Source: an uncultured Flavobacteriales bacterium (GTDB lineage: Bacteria > Bacteroidota > Bacteroidia > Palsa-965). Taken from it: a DNA stretch of 10,334 nt. The notes under the pieces were generated by a model that was given only the letters and a program-made list of their open reading frames with translations, was not told where the DNA came from and searched no databases. The position numbers and the translations under genes are program-made. The stretch covers positions 1-10,334 of the forward strand of contig CAMLEF010000146.1 in NCBI GenBank assembly GCA_946478675.1. The letters run 5' to 3'. This document shows positions 1-5,496 of this stretch, piece after piece. Position 1 is the stretch's first letter. Each line of letters begins with the position of its first letter.

Positions 1-449
1 ATCTGCGGCGCGGTCTGCAGCGCATTGGGGTAGCACCCGAGCGAGCTGTCGGATTGCCCGTGCAGGCTGTCGTACACGCCCATGAGGTTGCACAAACGCA
101 TGCGCGGGTTGCTCATCGAATCTTTCACCAACTCGTAGCCGCGACGCGAAATCTGCAGCGAACGTGTCGGGTCGGTATACATCAGCGCGCGGGCGACGTG
201 GTAGTCGCATTCCGCCTGCTTCATTTTTGTGGTGGCGTACTTTCCCGCGATCGTGAAATAAAACGCGCTGCTGTCGTCGTCGCCGTCTGTTTCATAATAC
301 ATGCCGAGCTTTTCAGCCATGGCAAGCGTCTTTGCATTGTCGCGCTGTTGCACGGCATCGTGATACGCACGGTAAATGCTGTCGCGGTCCTGGGCGAAAG
401 CGAAAAGGGGCAGGAGAGCAAGAGAGAAGATCAGCAGCAGGGGTCGCAT
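1..449 (-). CDS. exported TPR-like protein, N-terminal part (runs off left edge)
   Basis: The minus strand is open from an ATG at 449-447 to the window edge, giving 149 codons. The protein begins with a Sec signal peptide (MRPLLLIFSLALLPLFAFA, probable cleavage after AFA at residue 19, before QD). The rest is alpha-helical, with alternating Ala/Leu/Tyr spacing like tetratricopeptide repeats, for example around LMGVYDSLHGQSDSSLGCY near residues 124-142. In Bacteroidota such an N-terminus often belongs to periplasmic TPR sensor proteins (histidine kinases or LuxR-type regulators with a later membrane segment and cytoplasmic domain), but the diagnostic part is outside the window. It could also be a plain exported TPR protein. 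Coding direction is supported by the signal peptide and by a Bacteroidota -7 box just upstream of this ATG. It is transcribed away from the metal genes. Confidence 0.72.
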   Translation of the reverse strand, partial: MRPLLLIFSLALLPLFAFAQDRDSIYRAYHDAVQQRDNAKTLAMAEKLGMYYETDGDDDSSAFYFTIAGKYATTKMKQAECDYHVARALMYTDPTRSLQISRRGYELVKDSMSNPRMRLCNLMGVYDSLHGQSDSSLGCYPNALQTAPQ

Positions 450-453
450 GGCT

Positions 454-461
454 CAAAAATA
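454..461 (-). promoter_or_regulatory. Bacteroidota -7 box of the TPR-like gene
   Basis: Read on the minus strand this is TATTTTTG, an exact match to TAnnTTTG. Only four bases separate it from the ATG at 449, so transcription would begin at or next to the start codon. No good -33 TTTG is seen 19-21 nt upstream (CGTT is the nearest), which lowers confidence. Confidence 0.45.
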
Positions 462-685
462 GCGCAAATGAATTATGGATAACGATTCCGCCGCTGCCGA
501 TGTTTGTATTGTCAATCAATTGCCGGGAAAAATGCGAATGATTACGGCACGCTCATTGTGGTAGCGAATACGTGAGCAGTTACGCGTGCACAGTGTAAAG
601 AAACGCGCAACGTCACGAACGTGAAGTATTCAGCGGAGTAAAAATCCAACAGGAAATAAGCCGGGCAGCATAACCCCTACAATGG

Positions 686-714
686 AAAAAGCAGTTCTCA
701 CGGACTGCTTTTTT
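686..714 (+). terminator. intrinsic terminator, possibly bidirectional, with no gene upstream
   Basis: AAAAAGCAGT (686-695) pairs perfectly with ACTGCTTTTT (704-713). The stem extends by a T-G and a C-G pair to a TCAC loop, and a T run follows. The A run on the left makes it work in the other direction too. No plus-strand gene ends just before it, and no minus-strand gene ends just to its right. The same design, including the TCAC bases in the loop region and the CTTTGGT tail, recurs at 3901-3930. Confidence 0.65.
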
Positions 715-801
715 CTTTGGTAAAATTCACGCGTTGAAACTAAAAGCGTAGGAATTGCCGGTATTGCTTGACGGCTACGTCCGAAACACTGACAAGGCTC
801 A

Positions 802-833
802 TTTCCCGGTTGGAGCTGTTCGCGTTATATTTG
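802..833 (+). promoter_or_regulatory. promoter of the Cys-rich protein gene
   Basis: TATATTTG at 826-833 matches the Bacteroidota -7 consensus TAnnTTTG exactly. TTTC at 802-805 lies 20 nt upstream, at the right distance for a -33 box but with one mismatch to TTTG. Seven bases separate the -7 box from the ATG at 841, so the 5' leader would be only a few bases or absent. Confidence 0.55.
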
Positions 834-840
834 CTTTGCA

Positions 841-1233
841 ATGAAACGCGCAGCCATTCTGTTGCTGTTGTTCTTTTACTCCTGTGCCGTATCGGGAGCA
901 TCGTTGCATTTGCATTTCTGCGGATCGCACCTGCAGGAAATTTCCTTCGAAGGATTCTCTCATAAAAACTGCTGCTGCAAAAAGAAAATGCAGTCGCGGA
1001 GAAATTGCTGCGTAAATAAAATCGTCATCATTAAAGTCGACGGTCAGCAGAAGCAGGCTGCGACCACGGTTGTCCCGGAAAAAACGGAGCAGGTGTTGGC
1101 GGCGCTTCCTTCTTCGCAACCGCTGCATTCTTTCGCCAATCGCCGCATCGGTCTTCCTGTCAGCCATGCGCCGCCTTTGGTGCTGCAAGAGAAAGAAGCG
1201 TTGTTCCTTCTTCACGGCGTCTTCAGGATCTGA
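841..1233 (+). CDS. HYC_CC_PP-type small Cys-rich exported protein
   Basis: A 130-residue protein with a signal peptide of about 20 residues (MKRAAILLLLFFYSCAVSGA). It shows the landmarks of the small Bacteroidota family called HYC_CC_PP: H25-F26-C27 right after the signal, Cys triplet C44-C46, Cys pair C56-C57, P111-P112, and a typical C-terminus ending GVFRI. The His and clustered Cys suggest periplasmic binding of a thiophilic metal; family members often sit beside metal-efflux genes, as here, but I know of no established biochemical role. It has its own promoter and terminator, so it is probably monocistronic and separate from the oxidase genes downstream. The first family motif reads HFC rather than HYC. 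The start is fixed by the signal peptide and the promoter directly in front. Confidence 0.78.
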   Translation: MKRAAILLLLFFYSCAVSGASLHLHFCGSHLQEISFEGFSHKNCCCKKKMQSRRNCCVNKIVIIKVDGQQKQAATTVVPEKTEQVLAALPSSQPLHSFANRRIGLPVSHAPPLVLQEKEALFLLHGVFRI

Positions 1234-1247
1234 ACATCCTGTTTTTT
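1224..1247 (+). terminator. intrinsic terminator overlapping the stop codon
   Basis: CAGGAT (1224-1229) pairs with ATCCTG (1236-1241) around a six-base loop and is followed by six T (1242-1247). The stop codon TGA (1231-1233) lies in the loop and the last sense codons (Arg, Ile) help form the left arm. Confidence 0.75.
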
Positions 1248-1304
1248 CTTGCGGAATCGCTTCTGTTATTTCCTGATCATTCATCAACCCAATCCTTTTT
1301 CTCA

Positions 1305-2189
1305 ATGAAACTTCTTACTACGCTTGCGGCAGCCTGCTGTGCGCTGACCGCATTCGCACAAATCCCGAATAACGGTTTTGAAAACTGGACCACCGTCAAT
1401 GGCACCTACGAAGTTCCCGACCAATGGGGAACGCTGAACAACACGACGGCGCCGTTCAGCATTTTTACCGTGACGAAAGGAACGCCCGGAAGTCCCGGCG
1501 CATCCTTCATGAAGATCACTTCGAAAACGATTGCCAACGTAGTGGTGCCCGGCATCGCGGTGAGCGGCGTGCTCGACTCGACTACGATGCAGCCGAAATC
1601 GGGATTCGCTTTTTCGCAGCGACCGGTCGTCTTCACCGGTAAATGGCAGCACATGGTTTTCGGCAGCAGCCAGGGATATGTCGCCGTTACGCTGACGCGA
1701 TGGGACAACGTCAATAACCAGCGCGAAGTCGTCGCAACGGCAATCGATACGCTGAGCGGCATGGCGATGGCGTGGGCGAATTTTTCGATCAACTTCACGT
1801 ACCAGACCGGCAATAACCCGGACACCTGTATCATCGTGCTTGCGGCGAGCGGTTCGACACCGAGCAACTTCGATTACCTCTGGGTCGACAACCTCGCGTT
1901 CTCCGGCACGGTGGCCGGTGTTGCAGAGCAAAGCGCCATCAGCAGCTTCGGAGTATTCCCGGATCCTGCCAATGATCTGCTGAACGTGGAGCTGCAATTT
2001 TCTTCTCCGCAGCAAACAACGATCGAAGTCTGTGACCTCGGCGGGCGCGTGGTGCTCACGCAGGAAGTTGGAACGCTCAGCGGAACCACGAAACAAACGC
2101 TCGACGTTTCCGCGCTGGCGAAAGGCGCTTATGTGTTGCGCGTGATCACGGAAAGCGGCATGCTGGCACGAAAAATTATCATCGAATAA
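1305..2189 (+). CDS. T9SS-exported protein of unknown function
   Basis: A 294-residue protein with a Sec signal peptide (MKLLTTLAAACCALTAFA, probable cleavage before QIP). The middle begins NNGFENWTTV, continues with VPDQWG, and later has DYLWVDNLAF near residues 189-200. This pattern resembles the beta-sandwich (PCMD/carbohydrate-binding-like) modules of Bacteroidota surface proteins, an assignment I hold loosely. Residues from about 212 form a T9SS type A sorting domain: VFPDPANDLLNVEL, a GGRVV turn, GAYVLRV and a final basic-then-hydrophobic strand (ARKIIIE). The usual YPNP is FPDP here. The product should cross the inner membrane by Sec, then be exported and anchored or released by T9SS, with the tail removed. 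Only 12 bases separate it from the oxidase gene, so the two are probably one operon and the protein may be a partner of the oxidase. No clear promoter is seen in 1248-1304. Confidence 0.8.
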   Translation: MKLLTTLAAACCALTAFAQIPNNGFENWTTVNGTYEVPDQWGTLNNTTAPFSIFTVTKGTPGSPGASFMKITSKTIANVVVPGIAVSGVLDSTTMQPKSGFAFSQRPVVFTGKWQHMVFGSSQGYVAVTLTRWDNVNNQREVVATAIDTLSGMAMAWANFSINFTYQTGNNPDTCIIVLAASGSTPSNFDYLWVDNLAFSGTVAGVAEQSAISSFGVFPDPANDLLNVELQFSSPQQTTIEVCDLGGRVVLTQEVGTLSGTTKQTLDVSALAKGAYVLRVITESGMLARKIIIE

Positions 2190-2201
2190 AAAATACGATT
2201 A

Positions 2202-3881
2202 ATGAAAACCCTCTTTGCCATCAGCCTCCTTGCCGCAGGTGTTCCGCTTCTCGCGCAGAACCCGCTGTTCATTCCCGACACGCTGAGCGGGCCGAATTAT
2301 TCGCTGACGATGCACATGGACAGCGTGCAGTTTCTCCCGGGAAACATCACGCATACCTACGCGTTCAATAATTTCAGCTACCTCGGGCCGACGCTTATCC
2401 TCAACAAAGGCGACAACGTCAGCATCACCGTCAACAACCAGATCGACGACACGACGACGGTTCACTGGCACGGGTTACACCTGGCAGCTGTCAATGACGG
2501 CGGCCCGCACACGCCGATTCTCATGAACAGCTCGTGGAATCCGCAGTTCACGGTGATGGACAACGCCGCAACGTACTGGTATCATCCGCACACCGATATG
2601 AAAACAGCGGCGCAGGCCATCAAAGGCGCTGCCGGCATGATCATCGTGCGCGACAACGTGGAAGCGGCGTTAACGCTCCCGCGCACGTACGGCGTCGATG
2701 ATTTTCCGATCGTGGCGCAATGCCAGCAGTTCGATTCGCTGAACCAGCAAATGCCGCGCGGCATGGAAGACAGCACGCTGCTCATCAACGGTACGATGAA
2801 TCCGTATCTCAACGTGCCGGCGCAGGTGGTGCGCATGCGTTTGCTGAATGCGTCGGGCGAGCGTGTGTTCAACTTCGGCTTCACGAACAACCAGCCGTTT
2901 TACATGATCACTTCCGACGATGGTTTGCTCGCTGCGCCGTTCCTGACGACACGCATTCGTTTAGCGCCGGGAGAACGCGCGGAGATTCTCCTCGATCTCT
3001 CTTCGATGAACGGACAATCGTTCTACCTCATGTCGTACGGTTCCGAATTGCCGGTGGGTGTGCAGGGTGGCCCGACGATGCCGATGCAAAGCGGTCCGCC
3101 GATGGACAGCCCGCTGAACGGCGTCGACTACAACATGCTCCAGGTGAATGTCGGTCCGCCGACTGCGAATCCCGTGACGACGATCCCTTCGACGCTGACG
3201 ACGCTCAATACGTATTCCATCACGCAGGCGAACATGACGCGCACGATCAACTTCACTGCCGATAATATGATGGTGATGGACGGGCCGTTCTATTTTAACG
3301 ACAGCACGTTCGATATGATGCGCATCGACTATTCGATTCCGCTGAACAGCATCGAGATCTGGACGCTCAACAACCAGACGATGGTAGCGCATCCGTTTCA
3401 TTTGCATGGCATGCCGTTCCACGTGCTCGATCGTGACGGCTCTGCGCCCGGCACGGAAGAAAGCGGCTGGAAAGATGTCGTATTGGTGAAGCCGATGGAA
3501 ACGGTTCGCTTCATTACGAAGTTCACCGACTTCCCGGATACCACGATCCCGTACATGTACCATTGCCACATTCTCATGCATGAAGACGACGGCATGATGG
3601 GACAGTACGTGATCACGCCCAATGCCGTTGGTGTAAACGAGCCTGCGGTTGCAGCTGCGGTGCCGCTGTATCCGAACCCGGCTTCGGGCGAAGTCGTATT
3701 GTCGCTCGAAGCAGGATCGACGGTTTCCGTTTACAATGCGATGGGGCAGCTGGTGTTTACAGCAGTCGCTGCGGAAAATACGCTCCGTCTCGACGTGCAG
3801 TACTGGAGAGAAGGCATGTATTCGGTTTCGGTGATGCAGAAGGATAAATCGGGAAGCGCGCGGTTTATCGTACAGCATTGA
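2202..3881 (+). CDS. multicopper oxidase with T9SS sorting domain
   Basis: A 559-residue secreted enzyme expected to oxidise substrate (Cu(I), other metals or phenolics) while reducing oxygen to water. The signal peptide ends near LLA18. All copper motifs are intact: H88-W-H90-G; W126-Y-H128-P-H130; H397-P-F-H400-L-H402-G; and H454-C455-H456 followed by H460 and M465. By family rules the type 1 ligands are H397, C455, H460 and M465, and the remaining histidines bind the trinuclear centre. The body (about 20-480) fits the three-cupredoxin CueO/CotA class. There is a short Met-rich stretch near 295-310, weaker than the Met-rich segment of CueO. Residues 487-559 form a T9SS sorting domain (LYPNPASGEV to the final ARFIVQH), so the enzyme should end up on the cell surface or outside, unlike periplasmic CueO. 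The signal has no twin-arginine motif. The gene follows the T9SS protein gene closely and ends at a strong terminator. Confidence 0.92.
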   Translation: MKTLFAISLLAAGVPLLAQNPLFIPDTLSGPNYSLTMHMDSVQFLPGNITHTYAFNNFSYLGPTLILNKGDNVSITVNNQIDDTTTVHWHGLHLAAVNDGGPHTPILMNSSWNPQFTVMDNAATYWYHPHTDMKTAAQAIKGAAGMIIVRDNVEAALTLPRTYGVDDFPIVAQCQQFDSLNQQMPRGMEDSTLLINGTMNPYLNVPAQVVRMRLLNASGERVFNFGFTNNQPFYMITSDDGLLAAPFLTTRIRLAPGERAEILLDLSSMNGQSFYLMSYGSELPVGVQGGPTMPMQSGPPMDSPLNGVDYNMLQVNVGPPTANPVTTIPSTLTTLNTYSITQANMTRTINFTADNMMVMDGPFYFNDSTFDMMRIDYSIPLNSIEIWTLNNQTMVAHPFHLHGMPFHVLDRDGSAPGTEESGWKDVVLVKPMETVRFITKFTDFPDTTIPYMYHCHILMHEDDGMMGQYVITPNAVGVNEPAVAAAVPLYPNPASGEVVLSLEAGSTVSVYNAMGQLVFTAVAAENTLRLDVQYWREGMYSVSVMQKDKSGSARFIVQH

Positions 3882-3900
3882 TTTTAATTTTTGCCGGAAT

Positions 3901-3930
3901 GAAAAAGCGTCTCACCCGGGGCGCTTTTTC
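3901..3930 (+). terminator. intrinsic terminator of the oxidase unit
   Basis: GAAAAAGCG (3901-3909) pairs with CGCTTTTTC (3922-3930); four more pairs (two of them G-T) close a four-base loop. It starts 19 bases after the oxidase stop codon. The left A run would let it act on the opposite strand as well. Confidence 0.8.
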
Positions 3931-3933
3931 TTT

Positions 3934-3978
3934 GGTGATAAAAGTGACAAAGCTTCTTTTTTGACCGGGCGATCTTTG
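3934..3978 (+). promoter_or_regulatory. promoter of the TSUP gene with a degenerate Crp/Fnr-like site
   Basis: GATCTTTG (3971-3978) is a near match to the -7 box TAnnTTTG. Exactly 21 nt upstream ends ATAAAAGTGACA (3938-3949), which shares 10 of 12 bases with the right part of the perfect palindrome at 4373-4388. The left half-site (from 3934) is poor. No -33 TTTG is visible, as would be usual for an activator-dependent promoter. Confidence 0.45.
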
Positions 3979-4003
3979 AAACGTTAGACAAATTGTACCC
4001 CTT

Positions 4004-4369
4004 ATGGAATGGCAAAATGTAATGAGCATTGCGCTGATCGGTGCGGCGGCGGGATTTCTCGCGGGACTGCTCGGGCTTGGTGGCGCAATTATTATCATCC
4101 CGGCGCTGGTGTTGCTGGGCTATTCGCAGCAAACCGCACAGGGAACAGCGCTGCTGATGATGGTGCTGCCGGTTGGTGCGCTGGCTGCGTGGCAGTATTA
4201 CCAGAAAGGTTTTGTGGACGTGAAAGTCGCGCTGATCATGGCTGTATTCTTTGTTATCGGCAGCTATTTCGGCGCGCGGTTCGCGACACAATTGCCGCAG
4301 GTGACGTTGCGCAAAATTTTCGCCGTGATGCTGGTGATCATCGCGGTAAAAACGTGGCTGCAGAAATGA
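4004..4369 (+). CDS. half-size TSUP (TauE/SafE-type) membrane protein
   Basis: A 121-residue, very hydrophobic protein with about four membrane segments (roughly residues 5-25, 27-40, 47-64, 74-92) and a last hydrophobic stretch at 103-118. The N-terminal signature GLLGLGGAIIIIPAL, followed by AQGTALLMM, is that of the TauE/SafE/TSUP (PF01925) family, which moves sulfite, organosulfonates or other sulfur compounds across the inner membrane. Full members have about 250 residues built from two similar halves; this one is a single half, so it would have to dimerise. Such half-size forms occur as complete genes in Bacteroidota, and the clean end argues against a truncated pseudogene. With DUF6132 and rhodanese genes next, a sulfur role is likely; the substrate cannot be read from the sequence. 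Downstream are 69 non-coding bases that carry an operator. Confidence 0.82.
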   Translation: MEWQNVMSIALIGAAAGFLAGLLGLGGAIIIIPALVLLGYSQQTAQGTALLMMVLPVGALAAWQYYQKGFVDVKVALIMAVFFVIGSYFGARFATQLPQVTLRKIFAVMLVIIAVKTWLQK

Positions 4370-4372
4370 TCG

Positions 4373-4388
4373 TGTAACAAAAGTTACA
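4373..4388. promoter_or_regulatory. perfect Crp/Fnr-type operator
   Basis: TGTAACAAAAGTTACA is a perfect inverted repeat with six-base arms and fits the Crp/Fnr superfamily pattern TGTnA-N6-TnACA. It starts three bases after the stop codon of the TSUP gene. Its centre lies about 40 bases before the predicted transcription start of the next gene, the classical place for activation of this type. The regulator itself is not in the window. Confidence 0.6.
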
Positions 4389-4409
4389 ACCCGGAATTCC
4401 AAAGCGGCG

Positions 4410-4417
4410 GAACTTTG
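4410..4417 (+). promoter_or_regulatory. -7 box of the DUF6132-rhodanese unit
   Basis: GAACTTTG differs from TAnnTTTG only at the first base and is nearly identical to the box in front of the TSUP gene (GATCTTTG). It lies 21 nt after the palindrome at 4373-4388. Transcription from here would leave a leader of about 17 bases before the ATG at 4439. It also overlaps a small GCGGC/GCCGC inverted repeat (4404-4421). Confidence 0.45.
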
Positions 4418-4438
4418 CCGCAGATAAACGAAGAGACA

Positions 4439-4666
4439 ATGACCTTCTTACGCAAATACAGGCTGACGCTGCTGGGCATTCTTACCGGCGCAATCGCAGG
4501 CTACCTCTATTATCACTTTGTGGGTTGCGCGAGCGGCACCTGCCTGATCACTTCGAAGCCGGTGAACAGCACGTTGTACGGCGCGCTGATGGGTGCATTG
4601 TTCTTCAATATGTTTCAAAAAGAAAAAGTAAAAACAAACGAACATGAACATCGAAAAGATCATTAA
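4439..4666 (+). CDS. DUF6132-type small membrane protein
   Basis: A 75-residue protein with two membrane segments (about residues 9-28 and 44-60) joined by a short loop that holds C30-ASGT-C35 and ITSKPVNSTLYGALMG. This layout, including the paired cysteines and the STLYGALMG segment, is what I know as the DUF6132 family of Bacteroidota, whose function is not established; it often stands beside rhodanese and TSUP genes. The two loop cysteines could bind a metal or carry a sulfane sulfur. I chose the ATG at 4439 over a TTG at 4415, because the latter would lie inside the predicted -7 box and the added residues are not hydrophobic. The 3' end overlaps the rhodanese gene by 23 bases, so the polar tail (KTNEHEHRKDH) is written in shared sequence. 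Confidence 0.8.
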   Translation: MTFLRKYRLTLLGILTGAIAGYLYYHFVGCASGTCLITSKPVNSTLYGALMGALFFNMFQKEKVKTNEHEHRKDH

Positions 4667-4925
4667 AGAAAAGCAGGGCACTATCGTTGACGTGCGCTCG
4701 CGCGGTGAATTTATGGGCGGACACGTGAGCGGTTCCGTCAATATCCCGCTGCAGGAAATCGTAAATCGTTTGCCGGAGATCAAAAGCCTGAAAGCGCCGC
4801 TCGTGCTTTGCTGTGCGTCGGGCAACCGCAGCGGGCAAGCGTATCACTTCCTGGCGCAACAGGGCGTCGAATGCGTGAACGGCGGTTCGTGGCTCGACGT
4901 GAATTACTACCAGTCGCAGGGCTGA
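4644..4925 (+). CDS. single-domain rhodanese (sulfurtransferase)
   Basis: A 93-residue cytoplasmic protein that is a single rhodanese domain: VDVRSRGEF at residues 15-23, GHVSGSVNIP at 26-35, and the active-site loop C57-ASGN-R62-S63, which fits the C-x4-R-[ST] pattern with C57 as the persulfide-carrying residue. C56 directly before it is an additional cysteine. Such proteins pass sulfane sulfur between thiosulfate or persulfides and acceptors such as thiols or cyanide. The start codon lies inside the end of the DUF6132 gene (23-base overlap), which suggests translational coupling and a shared mRNA. With the TSUP gene just upstream, a role in persulfide or thiosulfate handling is likely. This could protect metal-loaded thiols, but that link is my inference. 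Confidence 0.92.
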   Translation: MNIEKIIKEKQGTIVDVRSRGEFMGGHVSGSVNIPLQEIVNRLPEIKSLKAPLVLCCASGNRSGQAYHFLAQQGVECVNGGSWLDVNYYQSQG

Positions 4926-4939
4926 TAACAATCATACAG

Positions 4940-4982
4940 GAGGCTGTTTCGCGAAATAGAAAATGTTTCGTGTTACAGCCTC
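4940..4982 (+). promoter_or_regulatory. hairpin with internal direct repeat ahead of the efflux promoter
   Basis: GAGGCTGT (4940-4947) pairs with ACAGCCTC (4975-4982); after a 2x2 mismatch, CGCGAAA (4950-4956) pairs with TTTCGTG (4966-4972). The same stretch holds TGTTTCGCG (4945-4953) and TGTTTCGTG (4964-4972), a direct repeat with a 19-base period, and the palindrome TTTCGCGAAA. It could end the rhodanese transcript, although no strong T run follows, or bind a regulator. Confidence 0.45.
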
Positions 4983-5014
4983 TTGATATAAAGAATCGAA
5001 ATACCTTACCTTTG
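4983..5014 (+). promoter_or_regulatory. promoter of the efflux gene group
   Basis: TTG (4983-4985), 21 nt, then TACCTTTG (5007-5014): both boxes and the spacing fit the Bacteroidota promoter consensus TTTG-N19-21-TAnnTTTG. Only four bases separate the -7 box from the ATG at 5019, so the mRNA should be leaderless. This is the best promoter match in the window and probably drives the His-rich protein, lipoprotein and pump genes. Confidence 0.65.
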
Positions 5015-5018
5015 TTAT

Positions 5019-5411
5019 ATGCGTAATCAACGTTTTATCCTGTTTTGGCTCTGGCTGGCTTTTGCCGTCGTGTTGGGACACAACGTTGTTCCGCATCACC
5101 ACCAGGACCAGGAAACCGGGGCTATTCCCGGCGATCCGCATCACCACGGCGACGAAGACGACAACGCGCTCGCCGATTTCTTCAGCCATTTCGCGCACAG
5201 CTCTTCGACCACCACCGTCACGTTCCTCGACGGCAGTCACACGCTGCAGGTTGATCTGAAACAGACGCCTGCTGAGCCTGCGCTGCTGACTGATCTTCAT
5301 TTTTCCGCTTACGATATTTTTGTTCCGCAGCAACTGCCATCCTGGAGCGGTTTGCTGCTCTCTCCTGATTTTTCGCGGCATCTTCCTTCCCGCGCTCCCC
5401 CGCTTGCCTGA
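5019..5411 (+). CDS. small His-rich exported protein
   Basis: A 130-residue protein with a hydrophobic N-terminus (residues about 6-20) that is a signal peptide or anchor. Histidine triplets follow at 26-28 (VPHHHQD) and 41-43 (DPHHHGDEDD), along with an acidic run and SHFAHSS near 56-63. The C-terminus ends SRAPPLA, a tail I associate with small Bacteroidota proteins coded just before RND metal pumps. I cannot name a family with certainty. The His/Asp clusters suggest binding of divalent metal or copper in the periplasm, perhaps as a buffer or a donor to the pump. It is the first gene behind the strongest promoter, followed after 85 bases by the lipoprotein gene. A weak hairpin (GGAC/GTCC, 5419-5431) follows without a proper T run, so read-through to the next genes is likely. 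Confidence 0.75.
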   Translation: MRNQRFILFWLWLAFAVVLGHNVVPHHHQDQETGAIPGDPHHHGDEDDNALADFFSHFAHSSSTTTVTFLDGSHTLQVDLKQTPAEPALLTDLHFSAYDIFVPQQLPSWSGLLLSPDFSRHLPSRAPPLA

Positions 5412-5496
5412 TTCCTCCGGACCCCGCGTCCATTGATTGTTTCTTAGCAGGAACAGTCGCACTTCTCTATCTTAGTTTATTTCCAAGACAACTTCA

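Larger units (their letters stand above)
450..840. other. gene-poor gap of about 390 bases
   Basis: No convincing protein gene is present. The left end carries the promoter of the minus-strand gene. The right end carries a terminator (686-714) and the promoter of the gene at 841. The middle (about 540-685) has no open frame with coding character and no recognisable tRNA or rRNA. It has a short palindrome at 613-624 (TCACG, two bases, CGTGA) that could easily arise by chance. A terminator without a gene in front of it leaves room for a small RNA or a decayed gene here. Confidence 0.6.

Noticed and set aside
54..482. Plus-strand open frame of 142 codons at the left edge
   Set aside because: The opposite strand carries a frame with a clear signal peptide, an upstream -7 box and normal composition; this one is its shadow.
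613..624. Palindrome TCACG-AA-CGTGA as an operator
   Set aside because: Five-base arms are expected by chance in a gap this size and no promoter box lies at a fitting distance.
682..723. Thirteen-codon open frame inside the orphan terminator (MEKAVLTDCFFLW)
   Set aside because: It is fully explained by the hairpin bases, and no attenuator-like codon run or following gene supports a leader peptide.
4004..4369. TSUP gene as a truncated pseudogene
   Set aside because: It is half the usual length but has a clean start and stop, and half-size members occur as stand-alone genes in this phylum.
3884..4402. Minus-strand open frame of 172 codons across the TSUP gene
   Set aside because: The plus-strand frame has the TSUP signature and membrane segments; the minus frame also crosses the oxidase terminator.
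4415..4438. Earlier TTG start for the DUF6132 gene
   Set aside because: It would lie in the predicted -7 box and add eight polar residues before a natural ATG start.
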